This document shows, one piece after another, positions 16,431-24,347 of a stretch of 64,000 nucleotides of DNA; the stretch's first letter is position 1, and each line of letters begins with the position of its first letter. The position numbers and the translations under genes were made by a program. The notes beneath the pieces are model-generated. The model had not been told where the DNA came from. It ran no database searches and worked only from the letters and a program-made list of their open reading frames with translations. This stretch comes from JALZCH01 sp036387315 (GTDB lineage Bacteria > Acidobacteriota > Blastocatellia > Pyrinomonadales > Pyrinomonadaceae). The stretch covers positions 35,786 through 99,785 of the forward strand of contig DASVTY010000094.1 of NCBI GenBank assembly GCA_036387315.1. The letters run 5' to 3'.

Positions 16431-17477
16431 CTAAGCAGCTTTAATTTTTTTAGCGGTTGGTTTTTCCTCAGCAGCAATCTCATTTTCGGAGGCTTTTGTT
16501 TTTTCAATCTTCGCCGTAATTCGGCGGTCTAGATCGGCAATTTGCTCGGCGTTTAAATGATAAATGTTCGGCTGGTTGTGATAAACCTTTGCGCCCGTCA
16601 CAATGTCGGCGCGTTTGAAACCGTTGGCTTCGGCTTTCGCCACCAAATCGTCAATCGTCATTTGCGGCGGCGCAATCGAAATCGGCGATTTGTCTTCGAT
16701 AAATTCCGGCACAGCCGACGGCGCGGGATTTTCAAACGCCAGATTCAGAGCTTCTTCGCCGCGCATATGGTCTAAGAAATCTTTGAATCCAATGTTGCCG
16801 GTCAATTCAAAACCTACTTCAAACGCCGGAGAATTTGATTTCACGACCTGAAACACACGCAAAATTTCGCCGTCGCGTTCCTGCAACGAAACTTCGACCA
16901 TCACATCCACGAAATATTCCAAACCCGAAGCCGTCATCGGGAGCACGCGCCCGATTTCGTTGTCTTCTTTGGCTTCTTTCCCGCGCGCCGCAATCTGGTC
17001 GGCGATAACGACGGATTTGCCCGATTCAATACAGAGCTTTCGCAAAACCGATTGCAAAATCATCTGGTCGGCGGCGAGCTGTTCTGCACTGGGCTGCGCC
17101 AGCGGATCGCCGGTTTCGGCGCGCACCGCTTCGAGCATTTCCGAGTGCTTCGCGCCGAAATACGCCGCCCAACTGTCCAGAGCAAAGCAGCCGTAATTTT
17201 GCTCGCGCCCTTCACCGTTCAAAGCCCAATCAATGAATTCGGGCAATTCGTCGGGCGATTCGATTTCGAGCGCGTCAAACGTAACGCCGACGCCTTTCAG
17301 CAGACGCGATTTGCGTTCGGTGTCGAAAATGCAGAGCTTTCCGAGTCCGGCTTCCGACAAAGAGCGGATAAAATGGCTTTTGCCGACTCCGGCACCGCCG
17401 CGCACTGCAATCACGAGGCGCTGCTGACGCGGAACGCGGCTCAATGGATTGATTTTCGGTTTCGCAGTTGTTTTCAT
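16431..17477 (-). CDS. RecA-like P-loop ATPase of the phage AAA_24/Sak4-like type
   Basis: 348 residues. Walker A VRGGAGVGKSHF near residues 25-36, Walker B-like YGCFALDSWAAYF near 95-107, and KSVVIADQIA near 158. The first ~230 residues match the compact RecA-like NTPases (AAA_24, PF13479) often encoded by phages as recombination mediators. Residues ~240-348 are a charged, probably flexible tail ending in KKIKAA. The start ATG 17477 is preceded by AAGGAG. Its promoter overlaps two near-identical 16-bp palindromes (see 17545-17598), so a dedicated repressor is expected; the regulator is not in the window. A DNA repair or recombination role is inferred from fold only. Confidence 0.75.
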   Translation of the reverse strand: MKTTAKPKINPLSRVPRQQRLVIAVRGGAGVGKSHFIRSLSEAGLGKLCIFDTERKSRLLKGVGVTFDALEIESPDELPEFIDWALNGEGREQNYGCFALDSWAAYFGAKHSEMLEAVRAETGDPLAQPSAEQLAADQMILQSVLRKLCIESGKSVVIADQIAARGKEAKEDNEIGRVLPMTASGLEYFVDVMVEVSLQERDGEILRVFQVVKSNSPAFEVGFELTGNIGFKDFLDHMRGEEALNLAFENPAPSAVPEFIEDKSPISIAPPQMTIDDLVAKAEANGFKRADIVTGAKVYHNQPNIYHLNAEQIADLDRRITAKIEKTKASENEIAAEEKPTAKKIKAA

Positions 17478-17544
17478 TTACTAAATTCTCCTTAAAGCAG
17501 TTCTTTTAATAATCGGTTTTAAATCAAACTGCGAAAAGCAGTTC

Positions 17545-17598
17545 GTTTCATTTGTGAAACAAGATAGCATTAAATAGATTCTGTTTCAAGTGTGAAAC
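17545..17598 (-). promoter_or_regulatory. Promoter of the RecA-like ATPase gene with two operator palindromes
   Basis: Two palindromes share the consensus GTTTCA-N4-TGAAAC: GTTTCATTTGTGAAAC at 17545-17560 and GTTTCAAGTGTGAAAC at 17583-17598, centres 38 bp apart. On the minus strand, -35 TTGAAA (17584-17589) lies inside the second palindrome and -10 TATCTT (17561-17566) directly abuts the first; the spacer between them is exactly 17 bp. A dimeric repressor bound to both would block the promoter. Confidence 0.75.
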
Positions 17599-17627
17599 AA
17601 AACTTTTTCAAAAAATGTTTCTCAATA

Positions 17628-17658
17628 TTGACAAAGCGCATCGTTTCTTTTTTATCCT
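17628..17658 (+). promoter_or_regulatory. Candidate promoter of the lytic transglycosylase gene
   Basis: TTGACA at 17628-17633 and TATCCT at 17653-17658 are separated by 19 bp, slightly long. They lie 40 nt before the TTG start with AAGGA in between. The divergent operator pair lies 30 bp further left, so the regulator might touch both genes. Confidence 0.45.
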
Positions 17659-17697
17659 GTTATCATCAAATTGGTCGCCTGAAAGGAATTTCAAAAG

Positions 17698-20031
17698 TTG
17701 TTACGCAAAAATCTTTTACTCACTGTTTTCGCCGCGTTATTGTTGCTCGTTCCACTTTCTACTTCGAGCTGCGCTTATATTTGGCGCGCCGCCGAACCGC
17801 AAACGGGCGAAGCGCAGGCTCTCGAAAATCTGCGCCGTTTGTCAAAAAACGGATTGCCGCCCGAATCAGTCGTCTCGCAACTTGAGTCAAATTATCCGAA
17901 CACCAAAACCGCCGCTCTTGCCAGATTGCTGCGCGCTCAGATTCGTTTGCAAAGCAATGATCCAGCGGGCGCGGCTTCGTTGCTTGATAATCTGAATTTG
18001 ATTCGGCAAAAGACCGAAGTCGGCGATTACGCTTTGTGGCTGCGCGGACAAGCCTTCTCAAAAGCAGGCAGAAACAGTGATGCACAAGCAGTTTTCGAGC
18101 AGTTGATTAATAATTTTCCAAACTCTATGCGCGTCAGGGACGCTAAATTAGGTTTAGCTGAACTCAGAAAACAAACGGGCGAAACGGATAGAGTTGTTAG
18201 TGTTGTGCAAGATTTGCTTGATAAAAACGATGCGGCGGCGTGGCTTACCGTCGCACAGGCTTACGAACAAAAAGGCGACACGGCAAACGCAGTTGCAGCT
18301 TATCGTAAAATTTATTACTTTGCGCCCGCATCTTCGCAGGCGGTCGACGCTTCTGCCGCTTTGATGCGGTTTAGTTCTAACACAAACACCGCAACTGCCG
18401 AAGAAATCTTCGCGCGCGGCGAAGGGCTGTTTACTGCAAAAAAATACGGTGATGCGGCAAACGCCTATCAAATGGCGGCGACTGCTTTTCCCGCCGCGAT
18501 GATGCCGAAACATCAACTCAATCGCGGAATTGCACTGGCAAATTTAAAGCGCACGGGTGAAGCGGCATCGGCTTTAAATTCGATTCCGGCTTCTGCCGGA
18601 GAAATCAAAGCGCAGGCGCTTTCGGAAACGGCGAAAGCGTATGCCGACGCGCGTTTATGGCAGCAGGCGCGAGCCGCAGCCGACGAATTGCGACGCCAAT
18701 TTCCGAACAGCAATTTGACGCCGAAAACCTTTATCGCAGTCGGAATGGAAGCGCGCGACGCAAAAAACACCGCCGAAGAAAGTTATTATTTGCGAACCGC
18801 AATTACTGCTTATCCGAATTTTGTCGAAGTCGGGCAAGCGCAATTCGAGTTGGGGTGGCTCGAACACCAAACAAAAAATTTCGCCGTTTCCTCGCAAATG
18901 CTGACCGAGCATCTGGCGCGTTATGCCGATAAAGACACGACTTATCGCGGGCGAGCCGGTTATTGGGCGGCTCGCGACTCGGAACGAGCCGGAAAAATCG
19001 CAGAAGCGTGTTTTTTGCACGACGCGGTGCTTTATCGCTACGACGCGAACTGGTATGGCTATCTGGCGAAACAGCGATTGGACAATCTAAAAGCAAATCG
19101 TCAATGCTCGGCAAACGCCAATTTTGCGGCTGATTCTGTGGTCGGACGCGCGGCGGCGAATTTGAAAACCGTAACCGTCGCGCCCGAAACAGCCGGAACG
19201 CGCGAGGCGGACAACATCAAAAAAGCCGATGAACTGGCAACAATCGCTCTTTTCGATTGGGCTTTGGCGGAATTAAATGAAGCCGGAAAAACTGCGCCGA
19301 ACAGTCCGAAAGTGAATTTAGGTTTGGCGCGTCTTTATCGTTTGCGCGATGACAACGTATCGGCGCTGCTCGCGCTGGCGAAAAGCTACCCGGATTATTC
19401 GCAGATGAAACCGGAAGAAATGACGCGCGAGGAATGGGACATTTTTTATCCTTTAAATCATTGGGATTCAATCAAACGCTGGGCGGCGGCGCGAAATCTG
19501 GATGCTTACACGGTCGCCGGTTTGATTCGGCAGGAATCGGTCTTTAACTCGCGCGCCAAATCGCACGCGAACGCTTTCGGGTTGATGCAGCTTATTATGC
19601 CGACGGCGCGTTCGATGGCGCGTAAATACGGTTCGGCGCCCGTCAATTCGGCGGAAGATTTGTACAATCCGCCTTTAAACATCGAGCTTGGCACGGCTTA
19701 TATGCGCGAGCAGTTAGACAAATACGGGCGCATCGAATATTTGGCGGTTGCATATAACGCCGGACCGGGCAGAGTCGTCTCGTGGCGACAGAGCCTGCCG
19801 CTCGAAATTGACGAGTTTGCCGAAGCGATTCCGTTTCGAGAAACGCGCGGTTACGTGCAAGGCGTGATCCGCAATTCGGCGCAATATCGTCGGCTTTATG
19901 ATGCTAACGGACAGTTTAAAGCAAACGTCGGAACCAAAGCCGTGCGCGCTGTTGTTGACACGCAGCCCGCCGCAGAAATCGCCAAAGAATTCCCTGATTT
20001 GGTAATTTCCGAAGATAAAACGAACGAGTAA
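17698..20031 (+). CDS. Soluble-type lytic transglycosylase with TPR-like superhelix
   Basis: 777 residues from TTG 17698 with AAGGAA about 10 nt ahead. A hydrophobic export segment ends at ...PLSTSSC, so it may be a lipoprotein, though the lipobox is weak. Residues ~35-590 form tandem helical (TPR/Slt superhelical) repeats. The C-terminal SLT domain starts around residue 600: catalytic Glu in IRQESVFNSRAKS, then AFGLMQLIMPTARSMARKYG and LAVAYNAGPGRV. It cleaves peptidoglycan glycan strands to 1,6-anhydro-muropeptides in the periplasm. Length and order match E. coli Slt70-like enzymes. Confidence 0.92.
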   Translation: MLRKNLLLTVFAALLLLVPLSTSSCAYIWRAAEPQTGEAQALENLRRLSKNGLPPESVVSQLESNYPNTKTAALARLLRAQIRLQSNDPAGAASLLDNLNLIRQKTEVGDYALWLRGQAFSKAGRNSDAQAVFEQLINNFPNSMRVRDAKLGLAELRKQTGETDRVVSVVQDLLDKNDAAAWLTVAQAYEQKGDTANAVAAYRKIYYFAPASSQAVDASAALMRFSSNTNTATAEEIFARGEGLFTAKKYGDAANAYQMAATAFPAAMMPKHQLNRGIALANLKRTGEAASALNSIPASAGEIKAQALSETAKAYADARLWQQARAAADELRRQFPNSNLTPKTFIAVGMEARDAKNTAEESYYLRTAITAYPNFVEVGQAQFELGWLEHQTKNFAVSSQMLTEHLARYADKDTTYRGRAGYWAARDSERAGKIAEACFLHDAVLYRYDANWYGYLAKQRLDNLKANRQCSANANFAADSVVGRAAANLKTVTVAPETAGTREADNIKKADELATIALFDWALAELNEAGKTAPNSPKVNLGLARLYRLRDDNVSALLALAKSYPDYSQMKPEEMTREEWDIFYPLNHWDSIKRWAAARNLDAYTVAGLIRQESVFNSRAKSHANAFGLMQLIMPTARSMARKYGSAPVNSAEDLYNPPLNIELGTAYMREQLDKYGRIEYLAVAYNAGPGRVVSWRQSLPLEIDEFAEAIPFRETRGYVQGVIRNSAQYRRLYDANGQFKANVGTKAVRAVVDTQPAAEIAKEFPDLVISEDKTNE

Positions 20032-20041
20032 AATTTCAGTC

Positions 20042-20105
20042 CAGAGACATTAAGAGGCACAGAGAATAAATAAAAATCTCTGTGCCTCTGTGTATCTTTG
20101 GGCTG
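20042..20105. repeat. Inverted repeat of CTCTGTGC words, likely terminator between convergent genes
   Basis: Arms AGAGGCACAGAGA (20053-20065) and TCTCTGTGCCTCT (20077-20089) are exact reverse complements. Outer words (CAGAGACATTA, TCTGTGTATCTTTGG) are decayed copies of the same motif. It fills the gap between the converging transglycosylase and DoxX genes and could end transcription of both. Confidence 0.75.
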
Positions 20106-20112
20106 AAAAACT

Positions 20113-20538
20113 TTAAGTAACTTCAGCGGCGCGATTGCTTGTTCCGGCTCTGCCCATTAACGAATCCAAGCTCCAAATGCCCGAACCGCGTGCCGCGATG
20201 TAGAGAAAGACGAAACAATAAGCGACCGCCAATTCGCCGCGATTTTGCAGCGGTAATAAGGCTTGCATACTGTGATGCGACATAAAATAAGCTGCCGCCA
20301 TTGTGCCGCTCGCAATAAACGCGGCTATTCCGGCAAACAAACCGAGCATAATCATCAATCCGCCGACTAATTCAATTACTCCGGCGACAGCCATCAACGG
20401 ACTCAAACCTTGTCCGCCTCCGCCCTGGCTTGGCGGAAAACTCAATAGTTTCTGCGTGCCGTGCCAGAGAAATAAAAAACCTACAACAATCCGCATCAGC
20501 GCGTAAATCTGCGGCTCGAATCTTCCCAAAAATCCCAT
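20113..20538 (-). CDS. DoxX-family membrane protein
   Basis: 141 residues with four hydrophobic helices and the DoxX pattern (LMRIVVGFLFLWHGTQKLL, GVIELVGGLMIMLGLFAGIAAFIASGTMAAAYFM). DoxX-like proteins are quinone- or redox-associated membrane proteins of uncertain function. ATG 20538 is preceded by AAGGAAAGGG. A Gly/Gln-rich loop (PPSQGGGGQG) follows helix one. Confidence 0.85.
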   Translation of the reverse strand: MGFLGRFEPQIYALMRIVVGFLFLWHGTQKLLSFPPSQGGGGQGLSPLMAVAGVIELVGGLMIMLGLFAGIAAFIASGTMAAAYFMSHHSMQALLPLQNRGELAVAYCFVFLYIAARGSGIWSLDSLMGRAGTSNRAAEVT

Positions 20539-20710
20539 TACTTTTTAACCCTTTCCTTGAATTTTCATTAAGACGTTTCAAATCAAAAGTCGGATGCTTT
20601 ATTTATAATTAACACAATACAAACAGCAGTTGGAAAATACGAGCGAAATAAATATTTGTTTCTCGATGGAGCGGTAATGGAATCAATATACGGCAATTGA
20701 GCGAAATAAT

Positions 20711-20774
20711 CAGTACCGCGAACGGTAGTGAGCGGGTCAATTAACAAACCCGCTCACTACCGTTCGCGGTACTG
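20711..20774. repeat. 27-bp perfect inverted repeat, CAGxACCG hairpin family
   Basis: Left arm 20711-20737 starts CAGTACCGCGAACGG; right arm 20748-20774 is its exact reverse complement; the loop is 10 nt. A second hairpin with the same CAGxACCG...GCGGxAGxGAG layout occurs at 50921-50990. Confidence 0.9.
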
Positions 20775-20807
20775 ATACGAACATCCAAGCCTGAATGGCT
20801 CTAAAAA

Positions 20808-20838
20808 CAAAAAGGGAAAGATTTCTCTTTCCCTTTTC
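20808..20838 (-). terminator. Terminator of the GAF-protein gene
   Basis: Stem AAAGGGAAAGA / TCTTTCCCTTT. On the minus strand a T-rich run follows the stem, 24 nt after the stop codon at 20862. Confidence 0.9.
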
Positions 20839-20861
20839 TCCGATAAATTTGTGCGTTTTTA

Positions 20862-22463
20862 CTAAACGGCTGCGCCCGGATAATCCGTGCCGAGTCTGGC
20901 TTCGTCGCCTTCCGCCAGAGTATTGACCAGTTCGTAATGAAAATAATCAAATTTTCCGGCGACTTGCGGCGAAACTCGTTTGTCGTACATCTCGCGCGAG
21001 CGGTCAACGGCTTCGCGCAGCCGGTCGTATAAATCTCCGGCTTGTCTGCCTTCTTTGACCTTTTGCTCATTGTAGAGCTTGATTTCGGAAACGAGCAGAC
21101 GGGCAAAACGGCGCGCGTCGTTGTGAAGCCGTCGTTCGTCATCAGGCACGTTAATCGGCAATTCGACATTGCGGTCGCCGAAACGCGGTGTCGGCGCGGG
21201 TTGCTGCGGTTGATAAGTTTCGACGGCGGGTTGCGATTGATAAGTTTCAAAAGCTTTCGGCTGCTCGATTTCCGGTTGATACGGTTGATAAGACGAAGCG
21301 TATTCGTTGATGGTTTCGACTTCGCGCGGTGGTTCAACCGTCGAATATTGCTCGGAAACCGGCTCTTCGACCGGAGCCGGAGCTTCGTTGACCGAAGGCG
21401 CGATTGAAGGCGCGGGCATTTGCGAAAAATTCTCGTATGTTTCCTGATAATCGGTTTCCGCAGGCTCCGATTGATTCATTTCGCCTTCCGGTTCAGACGC
21501 GACCTGAGCTTGATAATTATAATTTCCGTTGCGCACACCGGAAGGCGACGGAGACGCTGTTTCGATTGCCGGTGTCGAAGAAACAAAAGAGCTTTCGGTT
21601 TGACGAGCCGGCTGCGACGCAGGCATCTGAGGCGCGCTAAAGCTGGATAACGGACGAGGCGGAGGAGTTTTCGCGGCTGCCAGTAATTCGACAGTCAAGC
21701 TCGCCACTCGAACGAGCATTTCGAGAGCTTCCGTCTGCACGGTTTTCCCATCCGTCCCTTCGTCGGCATATAACGCAGCGACGCCGCGTCCGCGCACGAT
21801 GAGCGGAATTGCTAGAGCGTTTTGCGACGAGCCGAAATGTAACTTCTCCAAAAACTGTTGGTCGTCGCGATGCGCGTTTCCCGCCCCGCTTTCGATACTC
21901 TGATTTTTAATTGCCGCGCCCAAAATCGAATCGTTGGCGATTGGCAAAAACACTTCACGAACGGATTCTTCGGCTTCGGCGGCAGCTTCGTCGCCGAAAA
22001 CTTTCCAGCCGATCAAATGGTCGCTTTTGACGATAAACAGCGCGCCGCGCGGAGCGAAATCTCCAGCGTGCCGGACGAGGGCTTTTAAAATCTCAGCTTG
22101 CGACGCCTGACTGCTGATGTCGTTGACGGCATCGCGCAGAGAGGAATAATTCGCCGGTTCGACGACGGGCGCGGGCGGTTCGAGGGCGGCGAATTTCTCC
22201 GACGCTTCGTTCGAGCCTTCTTCGCGCGCGATGCGGATGTGTTCGCCGACGATTGTTGTGAACGAATCGTCAATTTTTACGTCCTGAAGATCGCGCGACA
22301 AAAGAGAGCGAAACTGTTCTTCGATGTGGCTGCGATGGCGTTCAAATTCCGATTCGAGCGAATCGTGAAGTTTTTCGACTTCCTGCCGGACATCGGCAAA
22401 AGCGGATTTAAAATAATTATCAACTTCAGTCCGCAGACTGTTTTCCAATTCTTCGTTAGTCAC
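20862..22463 (-). CDS. GAF-domain protein with coiled coil, Pro/Gln-rich linker and conserved helical C-terminus
   Basis: 533 residues, cytosolic. Residues 1-90 are helical and charged (coiled-coil-like). Residues ~100-265 form a GAF-like sensor domain (ILKALVRHAGDFAPRGALFIV .. NALAIPLIVRGRGVAALYAD). Residues ~275-435 are a low-complexity Pro/Gln/Glu/Ser/Tyr linker. The C-terminal ~95 residues (ARRFARLLVSEIKLYNEQKV .. LYDRLREAVDRSREMYDKRV) are a helical module seen in other bacterial signalling proteins. Function unknown; a cytosolic signalling or polarity role is possible. It has its own terminator and no operon partner. Confidence 0.75.
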   Translation of the reverse strand: MTNEELENSLRTEVDNYFKSAFADVRQEVEKLHDSLESEFERHRSHIEEQFRSLLSRDLQDVKIDDSFTTIVGEHIRIAREEGSNEASEKFAALEPPAPVVEPANYSSLRDAVNDISSQASQAEILKALVRHAGDFAPRGALFIVKSDHLIGWKVFGDEAAAEAEESVREVFLPIANDSILGAAIKNQSIESGAGNAHRDDQQFLEKLHFGSSQNALAIPLIVRGRGVAALYADEGTDGKTVQTEALEMLVRVASLTVELLAAAKTPPPRPLSSFSAPQMPASQPARQTESSFVSSTPAIETASPSPSGVRNGNYNYQAQVASEPEGEMNQSEPAETDYQETYENFSQMPAPSIAPSVNEAPAPVEEPVSEQYSTVEPPREVETINEYASSYQPYQPEIEQPKAFETYQSQPAVETYQPQQPAPTPRFGDRNVELPINVPDDERRLHNDARRFARLLVSEIKLYNEQKVKEGRQAGDLYDRLREAVDRSREMYDKRVSPQVAGKFDYFHYELVNTLAEGDEARLGTDYPGAAV

Positions 22464-22718
22464 TGTTTTGATTTTACCTCCGGTTATTCAAGGCACTGCT
22501 TTGGAGTTTATTTCGATGCAGGCTGGAAAGCAATTAAAAAGGTTAAAAAGGCGTGTAAAAATTTGCGGCGTCGGAACGCGCCAAAAAAATTATGTACGCC
22601 GCGCGCCGAAACTGTCAAGGAAATCTTTTAATAACTTTGAATTGGCGTAAAGATATTCAACACAAAGTTAAAAAGTGCGTGATTGCCATTCGAGTTCGTT
22701 AACCTGCCAGATGTGCAG

Positions 22719-23051
22719 TTATGGTAAAACGAGTAATGAAACGGAATCATCTTCGTAAAACAATTTAATAACGTCAAAATCACGCCGCAATAATTCTTCT
22801 ATTTGTAGTGTTGAGCAATTTCCCAAACGCACCCAGACAACTTTCGGGGGATTACCAAACACAAGGCTCAAGTCATGCATATCCGCATCTTTCGAGACGA
22901 TCATAAAATCATTGTCTTTTGCATAATCCCAAACCAGCGGATCTGAGGTTGCTTTTAAACCAATATCTCGGACGTGAAGAGAATTTGGGAAAATATCAGC
23001 CAAAAGACGCGCCAATTTATGCGACAAATTTTCGTCAAAAAGCAGTTTCAC
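22719..23051 (-). CDS. DUF5615 PIN-like protein, predicted toxin
   Basis: 110 residues. MKLLFDENLSHKLARLL is the hallmark N-terminus of the DUF5615/COG4634 PIN-like family; further acidic residues in DIGLKATSD and IVSKDADMHDL complete a likely metal site for RNA cleavage. Its start overlaps the end of the DUF433 gene by 4 nt (ATGA type), indicating translational coupling. DUF433-DUF5615 pairs are predicted type II toxin-antitoxin modules. Confidence 0.88.
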   Translation of the reverse strand: MKLLFDENLSHKLARLLADIFPNSLHVRDIGLKATSDPLVWDYAKDNDFMIVSKDADMHDLSLVFGNPPKVVWVRLGNCSTLQIEELLRRDFDVIKLFYEDDSVSLLVLP

Positions 23052-23281
23052 GCTGTAGCAACGGGAGCCATCATCAGCCGACGCTCACGGTCGGCGGCAT
23101 AAGCAATACAGGCTTTTAAATCTTCGCGCGTCAAATCTGGAAAATCCTCAAGAATTTCTCCTTCAGTCATTTCAGAAGCCAAATATTCAAGAACTTCATA
23201 AACCGTAATCCGTAAGCCGCGCACACAAGGCTTGCCGCCACGTTTATTTGGTTCAATCGTGATGTAATTTCGGTAATTCAT
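23048..23281 (-). CDS. DUF433 protein, predicted antitoxin
   Basis: 77 residues from ATG 23281 (MNYRNYITIEPNKRGGKPCV); the open frame continues upstream but the ATG gives the usual family N-terminus. The GKPCVRGLRITVYEVLEYLA helix-turn-helix signature and a C-terminal EDLKACIAYAADRER segment are typical of DUF433/COG2442. It precedes and overlaps the PIN-like toxin gene, the standard antitoxin-first order. Confidence 0.88.
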   Translation of the reverse strand: MNYRNYITIEPNKRGGKPCVRGLRITVYEVLEYLASEMTEGEILEDFPDLTREDLKACIAYAADRERRLMMAPVATA

Positions 23282-23313
23282 ATTTAAAAATATTGAATCG
23301 GCTATTACAAATG

Positions 23314-23631
23314 TTATTGCTCTGGATTCTCGGAAAGAATCCGCAAATCTCCCTGAATAACAGTCGTTCCCGGAAGCAACTGCGGTCTCTGACAAGGCTG
23401 ACCGTTCCGAGATGCAATCAGATAATTGCAAAACTGAACCGCCACAGGACTAAAGTATATTGCCTGATTCCCCGTGCCGTCAGTTTCAATACCTAAGAAA
23501 ATACCAAAGTCTTGCGGTAATGTTCCATTTGGAAAAGTGTCAATGAGAACAGAACGAATCTGCTCTGCAAATTGCATTGTTTCGTACCGTTCATCCTCCG
23601 GCGGTGTGAAAGTGACTTTGTACCAATTCAT
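23314..23631 (-). CDS. Hypothetical protein, 105 residues
   Basis: MNWYKVTFTPPEDERYETMQ then a mixed alpha/beta sequence with FGIFLGIETDGTGNQAIYFSP and FCNYLIASRNGQPCQRP. No signal peptide or known motif is seen. It lies 32 nt upstream of the DUF433 gene in the same direction and may be part of the same accessory module. Function unknown. Confidence 0.6.
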   Translation of the reverse strand: MNWYKVTFTPPEDERYETMQFAEQIRSVLIDTFPNGTLPQDFGIFLGIETDGTGNQAIYFSPVAVQFCNYLIASRNGQPCQRPQLLPGTTVIQGDLRILSENPEQ

Positions 23632-23668
23632 ATCTGTTTATTTGAAAACGAAGCAGCCTAGCTTTAAA

Positions 23669-24226
23669 TTAAACCGCGATAACTTCAATTTCCGGGTCAA
23701 TTTCCTCTTTGATCATATTTTCAATCGCCATCAGCGTTCCGGTCAGAGAGGACGGACACGAACCGCAAGCGCCTTGATAACGGATTTTTAAAGTGTGGTC
23801 GTCGAGGCTTAAAACTTCGAGCCAGCCGCCGTCGCTCGCCAGATAAGGGCGAATTCGGTCGTCGAGCATTTCGTTGATTTGCATCAAACGCGGATCGTCG
23901 CTCGTCACGGCGGCAATCGCGCCGCCGACGGATGCAGCCGCGGCGGTTTGAGATTTGACGCTCTCGGCGGCGCGAATCGGCACGGCGAGCGCGGGCAAAA
24001 CGTCGTCCCAATCGGTTTCATCGGTTTTTTCGACGGTAATCATTTTGTCCATATAAAAAACCGAAACAATGTCGCCGACTTCAAACAGAGCTTTGGCGAG
24101 CGTGTCCGATTTGGCGTCTTCCGCCGATTGAAACGAATGCGAAGTGCCATAACTGACGGGTTCGCGCAAAATAAATTTAACTGCGTTCGGATTCGGAGTT
24201 TCTTGTATATCTGCAATTTTTGGCAT
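23669..24226 (-). CDS. NifU/NfuA-type iron-sulfur cluster carrier
   Basis: 185 residues. The N-terminal domain is of Nfu_N type (ETPNPNAVKFIL near residues 9-20); the C-terminal NifU domain has the cluster-binding CGSCPSS motif (C-x-x-C near residues 158-161). Such proteins pass Fe-S clusters to client enzymes; the Fe-S endonuclease III encoded 1.2 kb away is one possible client (inference). The two-domain layout equals eukaryotic NFU1 more than classical NifU. Confidence 0.9.
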   Translation of the reverse strand: MPKIADIQETPNPNAVKFILREPVSYGTSHSFQSAEDAKSDTLAKALFEVGDIVSVFYMDKMITVEKTDETDWDDVLPALAVPIRAAESVKSQTAAAASVGGAIAAVTSDDPRLMQINEMLDDRIRPYLASDGGWLEVLSLDDHTLKIRYQGACGSCPSSLTGTLMAIENMIKEEIDPEIEVIAV

Positions 24227-24347
24227 TTTGTATAAAAACTTTCTCTATTTGTTTTCCATTATAAATCTTTACTAAAATTTCTGCATTTAAGATTAGCAAT
24301 AAAACGCTGGCGTTTGCTAACATCCTTAGCGTTAACGAAAAATTAGA

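Larger units (their letters stand above)
20539..20861. other. Gap between DoxX and GAF-protein genes
   Basis: No gene is seen. It holds a 27-bp perfect inverted repeat (20711-20774) and a terminator (20808-20838), both listed separately. Bases 20590-20700 are A+T-rich and could carry the DoxX promoter. Confidence 0.55.

Noticed and set aside
22468..22718. Lys/Arg-rich short frame upstream of the GAF-protein gene
   Set aside because: Very basic sequence typical of chance translation of A+T-rich upstream DNA; no ribosome site and no family resemblance.
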